Shown in pieces: positions 24,487 through 33,418 of a stretch of DNA of 64,000 nucleotides (position 1 is its first letter; every line of letters starts with the position of its first letter). The notes below the pieces were generated by a model. It saw only the letters and a list, made by a program, of their open reading frames with translations, had not been told where the DNA came from and searched no databases. This DNA is from Azoarcus sp. (GTDB taxonomy: Bacteria > Pseudomonadota > Gammaproteobacteria > Burkholderiales > Rhodocyclaceae). A program made the position numbers and the translations under genes. The DNA lies in the NCBI GenBank assembly GCA_030656215.1, contig JAUSOD010000028.1, positions 1-64,000 of the forward strand, given 5' to 3'.

Positions 24487-26331
24487 ATGTCAGAGTTCTC
24501 GAACCCTTCCGAGATTGCACGTGAAACGCTACGCCAACTCGCACTGCGCCGCACGCCCCCGACACCAGACAACTACCTGCGGCTCTATCACGAAATTGCA
24601 GGTACCACGCCGACAGAAGCAACGTTTCCGGAGCGCTTCGTTCGTCAGATCGCGCGGCGCATCCCACGCGATACGGCAGAGCGACTGCGCCTTGCCCGCC
24701 AGCTGGATCAGGCGCTGAGCGATAGCGACGCAGCTGGCGGCGAACGTGCGCTCACCCAGTATCTCGACTGCCTGTCGGGCGAAAAACCGCCGGCGTGGAG
24801 TGAACTGATCGGCAATCTGCTCCGCCAGTGGGAGGGACGACAGCTCGGCTGGACCACGGCGCGCAAACGGGACTCTCTTGACCGGGTTCTCAGCGCAAGC
24901 GACGCCAGCGCCCTGTACACCCGTCTGCAGTCACTGCTGCGAGCGTGGGGACAGGCCCCGATCGATCCCGAACAGCCAGCGCCGGAAACCACCGACGCCG
25001 TGGCGCCAATCACGCAGCAAGCGCTGCCCTCCGTCCCGACCAGGAGTATCCGCGAGCCCGATCCCAGATCAGAGATGGACCCCGGAGCGCTGGTGCCGGC
25101 CCTGCGGGATCTGCTCGCATTGGCGATGGAATCGGTCGCACCTGCATTTTTGGGTGGGCACCCCGATCTTCTCAGCGATACAAGGCTGATCGCAACGGCC
25201 GCCAGGGATGCGGCCGATGTTCAGACGCTCGACACCGTTGGCCGGCAGTTGCGCAAGTTTGCCCACCGACTGGAACTCGCAGCCGCCGACGACGCTGAAG
25301 TGCGCGATGGCCTGCTCAAGCTGTTAAGACTGCTGCTGCAGAACATTGACGAGTTGGTCATCGACGACCAATGGCTGCAGGGACAGGTCGAGATGTTGCG
25401 CGAACTCATCGACCAACCGACGACCCCCCGCCTTATCGACGATGCCGGGCGACGGCTGAAGGAGGTCATCTACAAGCAAAGCCAGCTCAAGCACAACCTC
25501 GCGCAGGCGCAGACCATGCTCAGGGACATGCTGGCCGGCTTCGTGGACCAACTGGCCAGTTTTGCCCAGAGCACGGGCAGCTATCACGACCGGATGGGTG
25601 CTTGCGCGCAGAAGATTGCGTCCGCCCGGGATGTGTCCGAAATCGGACAGGTACTGGACGAAGTGATGACCGAAACCCGCGCAATTCAGCACCAGGCCGG
25701 GCGCTCGCGCGACGAACTGTCTGCAGCACAACGACGCGCCGGTGCGGCAGAAGCCCAGATCGCAGAGATGCAGAAGGAGCTCGACGAGGCCAGCCGGCTC
25801 GTACGTCACGACCAACTGACCGGCTCGCTGAACCGGCGTGGGCTCGAGGAAGTCTTCGAACGCGAGGCCGCTCGTGCGCAGCGCCACAACATTCCGATCT
25901 GCATTGCGCTGCTGGACATCGACAACTTCAAGAAACTCAACGACACCCTGGGACACCAGACCGGAGACGAGGCCCTGATCCACCTCACCCGGACGGTCCG
26001 GCAACACCTTCGCCCACAGGACGCACTTGCCCGCTATGGTGGAGAAGAGTTCGTGATCGTGCTCCCGGAAACCACCCTCGAGCAGGCCGGCCAGACGCTG
26101 GTGCGATTACAGCGCGAGCTGACTCGTGCGTTCTTCATGGCAGGCGACCAGCGCCTCGTGATTACCTTCAGCGCGGGAGTGACCCCGCGTGCGCACGGAG
26201 AAATGCTCGATGCCGTCCTCGCCCGCGCCGACGCCGCCATGTACGAGGCCAAGCAAAGCGGCAAAAACCGGGTGACCAGCCGCGATATCGCCCAAACTTC
26301 GGACGGGGAGACCCCGCGAGCGCCCGAATGA
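24487..26331 (+). CDS. Diguanylate cyclase (GGDEF), second of a tandem pair, 614 aa
   Basis: Paralogue of the preceding gene with the same layout: N-terminal SEIARETLRQLA/PPTPDNY block, soluble helical sensor-like region, coiled linker (AAEAQIAEMQKELDEASRLV), and GGDEF domain with active GGEEF at 518-522 and I-site RPQD. Both cyclases therefore look catalytically competent and feedback-inhibited. The 41-base gap suggests co-transcription. The N-terminal halves have diverged much more than the GGDEF parts, suggesting different inputs. The gene stops 139 bases before fliJ. Confidence 0.92.
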   Translation: MSEFSNPSEIARETLRQLALRRTPPTPDNYLRLYHEIAGTTPTEATFPERFVRQIARRIPRDTAERLRLARQLDQALSDSDAAGGERALTQYLDCLSGEKPPAWSELIGNLLRQWEGRQLGWTTARKRDSLDRVLSASDASALYTRLQSLLRAWGQAPIDPEQPAPETTDAVAPITQQALPSVPTRSIREPDPRSEMDPGALVPALRDLLALAMESVAPAFLGGHPDLLSDTRLIATAARDAADVQTLDTVGRQLRKFAHRLELAAADDAEVRDGLLKLLRLLLQNIDELVIDDQWLQGQVEMLRELIDQPTTPRLIDDAGRRLKEVIYKQSQLKHNLAQAQTMLRDMLAGFVDQLASFAQSTGSYHDRMGACAQKIASARDVSEIGQVLDEVMTETRAIQHQAGRSRDELSAAQRRAGAAEAQIAEMQKELDEASRLVRHDQLTGSLNRRGLEEVFEREAARAQRHNIPICIALLDIDNFKKLNDTLGHQTGDEALIHLTRTVRQHLRPQDALARYGGEEFVIVLPETTLEQAGQTLVRLQRELTRAFFMAGDQRLVITFSAGVTPRAHGEMLDAVLARADAAMYEAKQSGKNRVTSRDIAQTSDGETPRAPE

Positions 26332-26470
26332 TGGCCTTCCCTTGCCCCGTTATTGCCCCCTTCGAGCGGAGGTCCGCCATCTGCGCCCACCACCACCCGA
26401 TCCGCCGGGGTAACTTCCCCGATCAGGCCTCGGGTACAATGCGTGGGTCCCGTTAAGACAAAAAAACTCA

Positions 26471-26923
26471 ATGACCGGGAAATTTCTCCTTCAGCCCCTG
26501 CTCGATCTCGCCAACACGCGGATGGACGATGCTGCACGCCGGCTTGGCGAATTGATCGCATCCGAAAAGAGTAGCCAGCAGAAGCTGGAGATGCTCGAAC
26601 GCTATCGTGCCGAATACAGCGAGCGCTTCATCGAAGCTACCAGAGATGGCATCGGACCCGACGCATTGCGCAACTTCAGCGCCTTCATCGGTCGCATCGA
26701 CGACGCCATCGCCGCACAGCTTCGCGTGGTACAGCAATCCAAGCAATACATCAGTCAGGGCCAGAAGGCCTGGATGACCCAGCGCGGCAAGGTCAGGGCG
26801 TTCGATACCCTCTCGCAGCGCCATCACAACGAGCAGGCAAAGGCCGACTCGCGCCAGGAACAACGCACGACCGACGAACATGCTGCCCGCCAGCATCGCG
26901 ACAAGGACACCGACCCGACCTGA
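26471..26923 (+). CDS. fliJ: Flagellar export chaperone FliJ
   Basis: FliJ is the coiled-coil stalk of the flagellar type III export ATPase complex. The 150-aa protein is almost entirely helical with heptad repeats, ends in a Gln/His/Arg-rich hydrophilic tail, and lies directly before fliK as in many bacteria. The usual neighbours fliH and fliI are not in the window; the tandem cyclases take their place. Confidence 0.82.
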   Translation: MTGKFLLQPLLDLANTRMDDAARRLGELIASEKSSQQKLEMLERYRAEYSERFIEATRDGIGPDALRNFSAFIGRIDDAIAAQLRVVQQSKQYISQGQKAWMTQRGKVRAFDTLSQRHHNEQAKADSRQEQRTTDEHAARQHRDKDTDPT

Positions 26924-26999
26924 GTGCCCACCCACGGGTGCGACAGCTGGCACGGCGCTTGCTGATTCCCCGGTGAGATACGCTCAAGAGGGCAACACC

Positions 27000-28406
27000 A
27001 TGGCATCCCCAATCGCATCCAGCTCGTCGGCCTTCGCCTTTCTGAACCCTGCCGGCGGTTCTGCCAGGGATACAGGCACATCGGCCGTCACCGGCAGCGG
27101 CTTTTCCGATGTTCTGCGCGGACAGATGCGCAGCAAGCCTGCGCACGAGTCATCAGCCCCCTCCCGCAGCGACTCCGAAAGCACTAATCGCATACCGGAA
27201 CGCCCCGCAGCGCGCCAACCGGAGCGGGCCGCCGAACGAAGCAATCAACGCGAATCGGCGGCTCCCCGTGAGCGCGGCCAGGGCGAGCCAGAGAGCGCAT
27301 CCGCAAAGACATCGGAGCCCACTTCAAGTGGCGCGGCAGAGACCAAGACCACCGCCGCAGACAACAAGGCAACGCACCCCGTCGTCGCCAATACCGCAGC
27401 GCACGGAACGAAATCAGCGACATCCCCGGCGGATGCAGTTAGCGAGCTGACGACCGCAGCGGCGGGCACGATTCCCGCCACCGCAGAAGGCGAGCTTGAC
27501 GGCCTGCAGTCGGTGATCACCCCGGACGCAGAAGCAGAATCCGCGGCCAAGGTGCTGGCAATCGCCGACGCGGCAGCGGCGAGCGATCTTGCCGGCTTGC
27601 CGGCAGTGATTGCCGCCCTGCTTCCGGAACTTGCCGCCAAGCAAGCTGCAACGACAAACACGCCCGCTGCGAGCAGCGCTACCGACGACACTGACAGCGT
27701 CAAGCTCACCGCAGAAATGGGATTAGCGGGTGACACCCGGAACAAATCGCTTCAGAATCCCGGCGGTGCGAAGCCAAAGCTTGACCTGGCGGCTGCATTA
27801 AACGGTTCGCAGGCTCAGCCCGCCACTGTGCTGCAGGTGAAAGCGGAAATTCCATCCGCATTTGCCGAACGCGCAGCCTCGGCATTGCAGTCGATATCGG
27901 GAGAAGTGCCAGCCGGCGCGCAGGCTTCAGTCATGCACAGCCTTCGCCAAGCGGGCCAGCTTCCGGCGACGACACCTCAACTTCCGGTTGCCACCCCTGC
28001 CGGACAGAACGGATGGGCCAATGAGGTTGGCACCCGGGTAATGTGGATGATAGGCCGTGCCGAGAGCAAGGCGGAGCTGGTCCTGACCCCGCCCAACCTG
28101 GGCAAGGTGGAGGTTTCGATCAACCTGAATGGCGATCAGACCACGGCCCAGTTCGTTGCTGCGACACAGGCTGCTCGCGACGCACTCGAACAGGCAATGC
28201 CGCGCTTGCGCGAACTGTTGGCCCAGTCCGGCATCAGCCTCGGCCAGACGGGTGTGAGCACCTCGGGCGATCAGCAGGGGTCAGGCGATGATGGCACGCG
28301 CGGTGGTGGTCGTGGCACTGCCTCTGCCGGCATGGAAGCAGGCGAGGCCGGCGCGGCCAAGACCTGGGTAAGACAAACTGAAGGTCTGGTCGACACTTTC
28401 GCCTGA
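27000..28406 (+). CDS. fliK: Flagellar hook-length control protein FliK
   Basis: FliK measures hook length and switches export specificity. The 468-aa protein has a long Ala/Thr/Ser-rich low-complexity N-terminal region (residues 1-350) and the conserved C-terminal hook domain: WANEVGTRVMWMIGRAESKA, then LVLTPPNLGKVEVSINLNGD and RLRELLAQSGISL. The ATG at 27000 has AAGAGGG upstream; a longer frame would overlap fliJ out of its frame. Confidence 0.93.
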   Translation: MASPIASSSSAFAFLNPAGGSARDTGTSAVTGSGFSDVLRGQMRSKPAHESSAPSRSDSESTNRIPERPAARQPERAAERSNQRESAAPRERGQGEPESASAKTSEPTSSGAAETKTTAADNKATHPVVANTAAHGTKSATSPADAVSELTTAAAGTIPATAEGELDGLQSVITPDAEAESAAKVLAIADAAAASDLAGLPAVIAALLPELAAKQAATTNTPAASSATDDTDSVKLTAEMGLAGDTRNKSLQNPGGAKPKLDLAAALNGSQAQPATVLQVKAEIPSAFAERAASALQSISGEVPAGAQASVMHSLRQAGQLPATTPQLPVATPAGQNGWANEVGTRVMWMIGRAESKAELVLTPPNLGKVEVSINLNGDQTTAQFVAATQAARDALEQAMPRLRELLAQSGISLGQTGVSTSGDQQGSGDDGTRGGGRGTASAGMEAGEAGAAKTWVRQTEGLVDTFA

Positions 28407-28419
28407 AGCGCATGAATTG

Positions 28420-28454
28420 GGGGCACTCTGCCCCACTTTTCCGCGCTTGGGGCA
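28420..28454 (+). promoter_or_regulatory. Alternative hairpins between fliK and fliL
   Basis: Three arms occur in a row: GGGGCA (28420-28425), TGCCCC (28429-28434) and GGGGCA (28449-28454). The middle arm can pair with either neighbour, so two hairpins compete. TTTT follows the first hairpin, which could act as a weak terminator after fliK. A possible promoter for fliL (TTGGGG, 16-base spacer, CATAAT) overlaps the third arm. Confidence 0.35.
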
Positions 28455-28499
28455 AGCTGACAATCAGCCATAATCCAAGCGTAGGAAAAGGAGATTTTC

Positions 28500-29069
28500 A
28501 TGGCGAAAGCCCCAGCCAAGCCGGAAGCACCCGAAGGTGATGCGCCTCCCAAGAAGGGCGGGAAGATGTTGATGATCATCATCATCGCGGTGGTGGTACT
28601 GCTGATCATCGTAGCCGGCGCTATCGGTGCGCTTGTCCTGATGAAAAAGGGCGGAGGCGACGCGGAGGGCAAAGCCAACGCCGAAGCCCCTGCCGCAGCA
28701 CCCTCCACCGCAGTGGACCTGTCCAAACCGCCGGTTTTCGCCGCACTGGACACATTCACCGTAAACCTGCGCCGCGAAGAGGGCGATCACTACCTTCAAG
28801 CTGTCATCGCGCTACGTGTCGCCGATCAGAAAACGGCAGACGCGCTCAAGGGCTTCATGCCCGAAATCCGTCACCGCATCAACTTGCTGCTGTCGAGCAA
28901 ACTACCATCGGAAGTGCAGACAACCGAAGGCCGCGAGACCCTCGCCATGGAAATTCTTGACTCGGTTAACGAATCACTGGGCTTCCCGCCACCGCCGCCG
29001 GGCACACGGGTGCTTACTGCAGCGCCACCCGTTCAATCGGTGCTGTTCAACTCGTTCATCATCCAGTAA
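28500..29069 (+). CDS. fliL: Flagellar basal body protein FliL
   Basis: FliL surrounds the stator and supports torque and swarming. The 189-aa protein has a cytoplasmic N-terminus rich in Lys/Pro, one membrane segment at about 22-45 (MLMIIIIAVVVLLIIVAGAI), a linker, and the periplasmic domain with the typical C-terminal VLFNSFIIQ. AAAAGGAG precedes the ATG. First gene of fliLMNOPQR. Confidence 0.95.
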   Translation: MAKAPAKPEAPEGDAPPKKGGKMLMIIIIAVVVLLIIVAGAIGALVLMKKGGGDAEGKANAEAPAAAPSTAVDLSKPPVFAALDTFTVNLRREEGDHYLQAVIALRVADQKTADALKGFMPEIRHRINLLLSSKLPSEVQTTEGRETLAMEILDSVNESLGFPPPPPGTRVLTAAPPVQSVLFNSFIIQ

Positions 29070-29081
29070 CTGGACAAAGCC

Positions 29082-30092
29082 ATGTCTTCGGACTTTCTCT
29101 CCCAGGAAGAAGTTGACGCCCTGCTCCGCGGCGTCAGCGGGGAGTCCGACGAACCGGTCGCCGACGAAGTCGACGACGGCGGGGTACGCCCCTACAACAT
29201 GGCCACCCAGGAGCGCATCGTGCGTGGGCGCATGCCCACCATGGAGCTCATCAATGAACGCTTCGCCCGCTACCTGCGGATCGGCCTGTTCAACTACATG
29301 CACCGCAACGCCGAAGTATCGGTGGGGCCGATACGGGTGCAGAAATATGCCGAGTTCGTTCGCAACCTCGTGGTGCCGACCAATCTGAACCTGGTGGTCG
29401 CCAAGCCCCTGCGTGGTACGGGCCTGGTGGTGTTCGACCCGAACCTGGTGTTCCTTGTGGTGGACAACATGTTTGGTGGCGACGGTCGCTTTCATACCCG
29501 GATCGAGGGGCGCGACTTCACCCCGACCGAACAGCGCATCATCCAGGGCATGCTCAATGTGGTCTTCGCCGAATACAGCAAGGCCTGGGCGCCGGTATTC
29601 AAGATCGATCTCGAGTACGTGCGCTCCGAGATGAACTCGCAATTCGCCAACATCGCAACGCCGTCCGAGATCGTGGTGGCGACCAGTTTTTCGCTCGAGC
29701 TCGGTGGTGCGCAGGCAGAGATGCACTTCTGCTTTCCCTACTCGATGCTGGAGCCGATTCGCGAGATGCTCTACTCGACGATGCAGAGCGACCACCTCAC
29801 CCAGGACCGGCGCTGGGTCAACCTGCTGTCGCGCCAGTTGCAGACGGCCGACGTCGAGCTGACCTGCAACCTCGGCGTAGCGAAGGTCACCTTGCGTGAC
29901 ATCGTGAATATGCGGGTGGGCGATGTGATTCCGCTCACCATTCCCAGCCCTCTGCAGGCCGAGGTCGACGGCGTACCCATCATCGCCTGTCGCTATGGTA
30001 CCCAGGGCGGCCAGTATGCCATCAAGATAGAACGTTTTCTCGGCTCCGAAGAGCCGGAGCCCACCAAGTTAGCGGGAGACAAGCATGGCTGA
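29082..30092 (+). CDS. fliM: Flagellar motor switch protein FliM
   Basis: FliM is the C-ring protein that binds CheY-P. The 336-aa protein has the N-terminal CheY-binding peptide (LSQEEVDALLRGV at 5-17), the GGXG-type middle domain (LVVDNMFGGDGRFHTRIEG), and a C-terminal SpoA domain. It overlaps fliN by 8 bases, so they are translationally coupled. Length is normal. Confidence 0.97.
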   Translation: MSSDFLSQEEVDALLRGVSGESDEPVADEVDDGGVRPYNMATQERIVRGRMPTMELINERFARYLRIGLFNYMHRNAEVSVGPIRVQKYAEFVRNLVVPTNLNLVVAKPLRGTGLVVFDPNLVFLVVDNMFGGDGRFHTRIEGRDFTPTEQRIIQGMLNVVFAEYSKAWAPVFKIDLEYVRSEMNSQFANIATPSEIVVATSFSLELGGAQAEMHFCFPYSMLEPIREMLYSTMQSDHLTQDRRWVNLLSRQLQTADVELTCNLGVAKVTLRDIVNMRVGDVIPLTIPSPLQAEVDGVPIIACRYGTQGGQYAIKIERFLGSEEPEPTKLAGDKHG

Positions 30093-30558
30093 CGAAGCAG
30101 ACAACCAGATCAACGAAGACGACTGGGCAGCAGCCATGCAGGAACAGGCGGCAACCGAGGCCGGCGTGGATAGCGAGTCAGCCCAGGTTGCGGCCGATCT
30201 CGCCGCGGCCGCGATGGGCGGGTCACCCTACCAGGCGAAGCCGGCCAGTCAGTTGTTCGAGGATTTCGGCTCCACCGGGGCAAAGCCGGGTGCGCTGAAC
30301 GATTTCGACATGATCCTCGACATCCCGGTACAGCTCACCGTCGAACTCGGGCGCACCAAGCTCTCCATCCGCAATCTGCTCCAGCTCGCTCACGGCTCGG
30401 TGGTCGAACTCGACGGCCTGGCCGGAGAGCCGATGGACGTACTGGTCAACGGCACCCTGATCGCGCAGGGTGAGGTGGTGGTGGTGAATGACAAGTTCGG
30501 GATCCGACTCACGGACATCATCACCCCGGCAGAACGGATGCGCAAAATCCGTCATTGA
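30085..30558 (+). CDS. fliN: Flagellar motor switch protein FliN
   Basis: FliN forms the base of the C-ring. The 157-aa protein has an acidic N-terminal extension with DDWAAAMQEQ and the C-terminal SpoA domain (LDIPVQLTVELGRTKLSIRN, then FGIRLTDIITPAERMR). Its start lies within fliM. Confidence 0.96.
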   Translation: MADEADNQINEDDWAAAMQEQAATEAGVDSESAQVAADLAAAAMGGSPYQAKPASQLFEDFGSTGAKPGALNDFDMILDIPVQLTVELGRTKLSIRNLLQLAHGSVVELDGLAGEPMDVLVNGTLIAQGEVVVVNDKFGIRLTDIITPAERMRKIRH

Positions 30559-30699
30559 GCTTTACCCCGACCTCTCCTTCGCCCAATCCCTCCTGACCCA
30601 ACCCGCCTGGCTTAGCTCCTCCGCTGATTCGTCCCGGTTTCCGGCCCTCAACACCACGACTCGTGAACGCCGCGCAGCCAATCCGAAAAACATGACGCA

Positions 30700-31134
30700 G
30701 TGAAATACTCCCTGATTCTGCCCCTTGTGCTCGCAGCACCGGCTGTCGCCAGTACTGCAGACCCCGCCACCTCACCGCTGCCCGATCTCGCCGGCAGCCT
30801 GGGCCAGATGCTGTTCGGCCTGGTCATTGTCATCGCCTTGCTGCTGGCCTGTCTGTGGCTCATCAAGCGTCTGGCCGCACCGCGCAATGCCGCCGGCACG
30901 GTCAAGGTGCTGGGTGCCACTGCCGTGGGGCCGCGCGAGCGTGTCGTGCTGGTTGAAGTGGGCCCCCGCGTGCTGGTGCTCGGTGTCGCACCGGGTAACG
31001 TCCGCACCCTGCATGTCATGGATGCGAGTGATTTCCCCACCAGCGGAAACGCGCCTGAAACCGTCACCACCAGCACGAACGATTTTTCCGGCTGGCTCAA
31101 GAAATCCCTGGAACGCCGACATGATGCGTCCTGA
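30700..31134 (+). CDS. fliO: Flagellar biosynthesis protein FliO
   Basis: FliO helps assemble the FliP export ring. The 144-aa protein has an N-terminal signal-like segment ([17 protein letters not shown]), one transmembrane helix around residues 34-53 ([20 protein letters not shown]), and a cytoplasmic beta-rich domain ([20 protein letters not shown]). The start is GTG with no obvious ribosome-binding site. It overlaps fliP by 14 bases. The 141-base gap from fliN holds no clear gene. Confidence 0.88.
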   Translation: MKYSLILPLVLAAPAVASTADPATSPLPDLAGSLGQMLFGLVIVIALLLACLWLIKRLAAPRNAAGTVKVLGATAVGPRERVVLVEVGPRVLVLGVAPGNVRTLHVMDASDFPTSGNAPETVTTSTNDFSGWLKKSLERRHDAS

Positions 31135-31873
31135 AACCCTGCGTCGCGGCCTCGTCCTCGCCGTCCTGATGGCCGTCCCGGCGCTGGCAGTCGCACAGGC
31201 GCTGCCGGCACTGACCACCACCCCGGCAGCCAACGGTGGCACCACTTACAGCCTCACCATCCAGACGCTGTTGCTGATGACCTTGCTCAGCTTCATTCCT
31301 GCGATGGTGCTGATGATGACCAGTTTCACCCGAATCATCATTGTCTTCTCCCTGCTGCGCCAGGCCATGGGCACCCAGACCTCGCCGCCCAATCAGGTAC
31401 TGCTCGGCCTAGCGCTGTTCCTGACCTTTTTCATCATGGCGCCGGTCGCCGACCGGGTGTACGTCGATGCCTATGTGCCGATGTCCGAGGGCAGCATCGG
31501 CTTCGACCAGGCACTCGAGCGGGCGTCGGTGCCGGTCAAGGCCTTCATGCTCAAGCAGATTCGCGAACCCGATCTGAGCCTGTTTGCCGGACTCGCCAAA
31601 ATACCGCCGGTAGAGAAAGCCGAAGATCTTCCCATGCAGGTGGTCATCCCCGCCTTCGTCACCTCCGAGCTGAAAACCGCGTTTCAGATCGGCTTCATCA
31701 TCTTCATCCCCTTCATCATCATCGACATGGTGGTCGCCTCGGTACTGATGTCGATGGGTATGATGATGATGTCGCCGGTGATCGTCTCGCTGCCGTTCAA
31801 GATCATGCTCTTCGTGCTGGTCGATGGCTGGACCCTGTTGATCGGTTCGATGGTGCAGAGTTTCGCCGTCTAG
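31121..31873 (+). CDS. fliP: Flagellar biosynthesis protein FliP
   Basis: FliP builds the core of the export gate. The 250-aa protein has a cleavable signal peptide ending around ALAVAQA, followed by the conserved [20 protein letters not shown] segment, the large periplasmic loop and two C-terminal membrane helices ([19 protein letters not shown]). The ATG at 31121 (or 31124) inside fliO is the sensible start, since the longer frame upstream is antisense-like fliO sequence. Confidence 0.96.
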   Translation: MMRPETLRRGLVLAVLMAVPALAVAQALPALTTTPAANGGTTYSLTIQTLLLMTLLSFIPAMVLMMTSFTRIIIVFSLLRQAMGTQTSPPNQVLLGLALFLTFFIMAPVADRVYVDAYVPMSEGSIGFDQALERASVPVKAFMLKQIREPDLSLFAGLAKIPPVEKAEDLPMQVVIPAFVTSELKTAFQIGFIIFIPFIIIDMVVASVLMSMGMMMMSPVIVSLPFKIMLFVLVDGWTLLIGSMVQSFAV

Positions 31874-31883
31874 GAGCATCGCC

Positions 31884-32153
31884 ATGACCCCTACCGCAGT
31901 CATCGATCTCGGCCGCCAGGCCATTGAAGTCACGCTGATGGTGTCCGCGCCGCTATTCCTGGCCGCACTCATCACCGGCCTGACGATCAGCATCTTCCAG
32001 GCGGCCACCCAGATCAACGAAATGACTTTGTCTTTCGTTCCCAAGTTGGTCGCGATCTTCGTCACCCTGGTGCTGGCCGGTCCGTGGATGCTTACGGTAC
32101 TGACCGACTTCATGCGCCGGCTGTTCGAATCCATCCCGACCATGATCGGGTGA
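31884..32153 (+). CDS. fliQ: Flagellar biosynthesis protein FliQ
   Basis: FliQ is a two-helix export gate subunit. The 89-aa protein has two membrane helices and the family string GLTISIFQAATQINEMTLSF. An AGGAGC lies before the ATG; it follows fliP by 10 bases. Confidence 0.97.
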   Translation: MTPTAVIDLGRQAIEVTLMVSAPLFLAALITGLTISIFQAATQINEMTLSFVPKLVAIFVTLVLAGPWMLTVLTDFMRRLFESIPTMIG

Positions 32154-32166
32154 TCGCGGCCCCCTC

Positions 32167-32961
32167 ATGCTGAGCGTCACCGCGGCACAACTCGATGCCT
32201 GGCTTGCCGCCCTGATGTTTCCGCTGGCGCGTCTCCTCGGCCTGTTCGCCTCCGCCCCCATCTTCTCCAACCGCGGCGTATCGGTCCGGGCACGACTCGC
32301 GATCGGTCTGGGGATCGGTATCGCCCTGGTGCCGGTCATGCCGCCCATGCCGGCGGTGTCGCCCGGCTCGGGCATCGGGCTGATGATCATGGTGCAGCAG
32401 ATGTTCATCGGCATCGCGATCGGCTTCATGGTGCGCCTGGTGTTTGCCGCGGTCGATATGGCCGGTTCGCTGATCGGCATGCAGATGGGCCTGTCGTTCG
32501 CCATTTTCTTCGACCCCGATGCGGGTGGGCAAACTGCCGTGCTGTCGGACTTTCTCAGTCTGGTCGCCACCCTGCTCTTTCTCGCCATCAACGGTCACCT
32601 GATTCTGGTGGACCTGCTGGTGCGCAGCTTCGAGTGGCTGCCGGTCAGCACGACGGTGATCAATGCCGACGGCTGGGGATACATCGCGCGCGCCGGCGCC
32701 ACCGTGTTTGCAACCGGGCTGCTGTTGGCGCTGCCAGTGATCGCGGTACTCCTGGTAGCAAACATCGCGCTGGGCATCCTGACTCGCGCCGCACCGCAGC
32801 TGAACCTGTTCGCGATCGGCTTCCCAATCACGCTGGCGATGGGCTTCTTCGCCCTGCTGCTGATCATGACCAACTTCGGCCCGGTGGTGCAGAGCCTGTT
32901 CGAGCGCAGCTTCGACACCATTCCGCTGATGCTTGAGGCGCTGGCGCCGACCGGGAGTTAG
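32167..32961 (+). CDS. fliR: Flagellar biosynthesis protein FliR
   Basis: FliR completes the FliPQR export gate. The 264-aa protein is almost all membrane helices, with RLLGLFASAPIFSNRGVSVR near the N-terminus as in the family. It is the last gene of the fliL-R run; its stop overlaps the stop of the convergent lipoprotein gene by 4 bases. flhB is not adjacent but lies at 60 kb. Confidence 0.96.
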   Translation: MLSVTAAQLDAWLAALMFPLARLLGLFASAPIFSNRGVSVRARLAIGLGIGIALVPVMPPMPAVSPGSGIGLMIMVQQMFIGIAIGFMVRLVFAAVDMAGSLIGMQMGLSFAIFFDPDAGGQTAVLSDFLSLVATLLFLAINGHLILVDLLVRSFEWLPVSTTVINADGWGYIARAGATVFATGLLLALPVIAVLLVANIALGILTRAAPQLNLFAIGFPITLAMGFFALLLIMTNFGPVVQSLFERSFDTIPLMLEALAPTGS

Positions 32962-33410
32962 AGCTCGGGAAACTGCCGCGAGCGCAGCAGCCGGACCTCG
33001 CCCTGTGCCACCCGGCGGGCAAAGGGCCGCGAGGAATCCATGCCTTCCTCGAAGCGTACAATATCAAAACCCGCGTAACCGCCCTCCTGCATCAGCTTGC
33101 GGGCATTACGGACGAAAGTCTGTCTCGCCTCCCCCTCGCCACCGGTCACCAGGCGCTTCATGGTCAGATCGATCTGACGAAGGTCGGATTCAAGCTCGGT
33201 GACCTGAATCTTCCACGTCGGGGCAAACGGATCGTATATCGCATAGGCAATCAGGCCACCCGCGATGAACTCGGGTGAGGTGTAGCTCAGTTCCTGAGCA
33301 GTCATGATCGTGCCCGCGGTACCCGCCACCGTAGCGCCATGATCCTGGAAGGTGGTACATCCGGCAAACAGGGGCACAAGGCAGGCCAAGGCAAGGACGG
33401 ACTTGTTCAT
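32958..33410 (-). CDS. Flagella-associated lipoprotein, about 150 aa
   Basis: The N-terminus has a lipoprotein signal: MNKSVLALACLVPLFAGCTT with the lipobox LFAGC. The rest is a soluble domain with a hydrophobic GGLIAYAIYDPFAP segment. The preferred ATG is 33410; a GTG at 33422 overlaps the flgL stop. The gene follows flgL directly, so it is probably expressed with the hook-filament junction proteins. Function unknown. Confidence 0.7.
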   Translation of the reverse strand: MNKSVLALACLVPLFAGCTTFQDHGATVAGTAGTIMTAQELSYTSPEFIAGGLIAYAIYDPFAPTWKIQVTELESDLRQIDLTMKRLVTGGEGEARQTFVRNARKLMQEGGYAGFDIVRFEEGMDSSRPFARRVAQGEVRLLRSRQFPEL

Positions 33411-33418
33411 GGTCTTGC

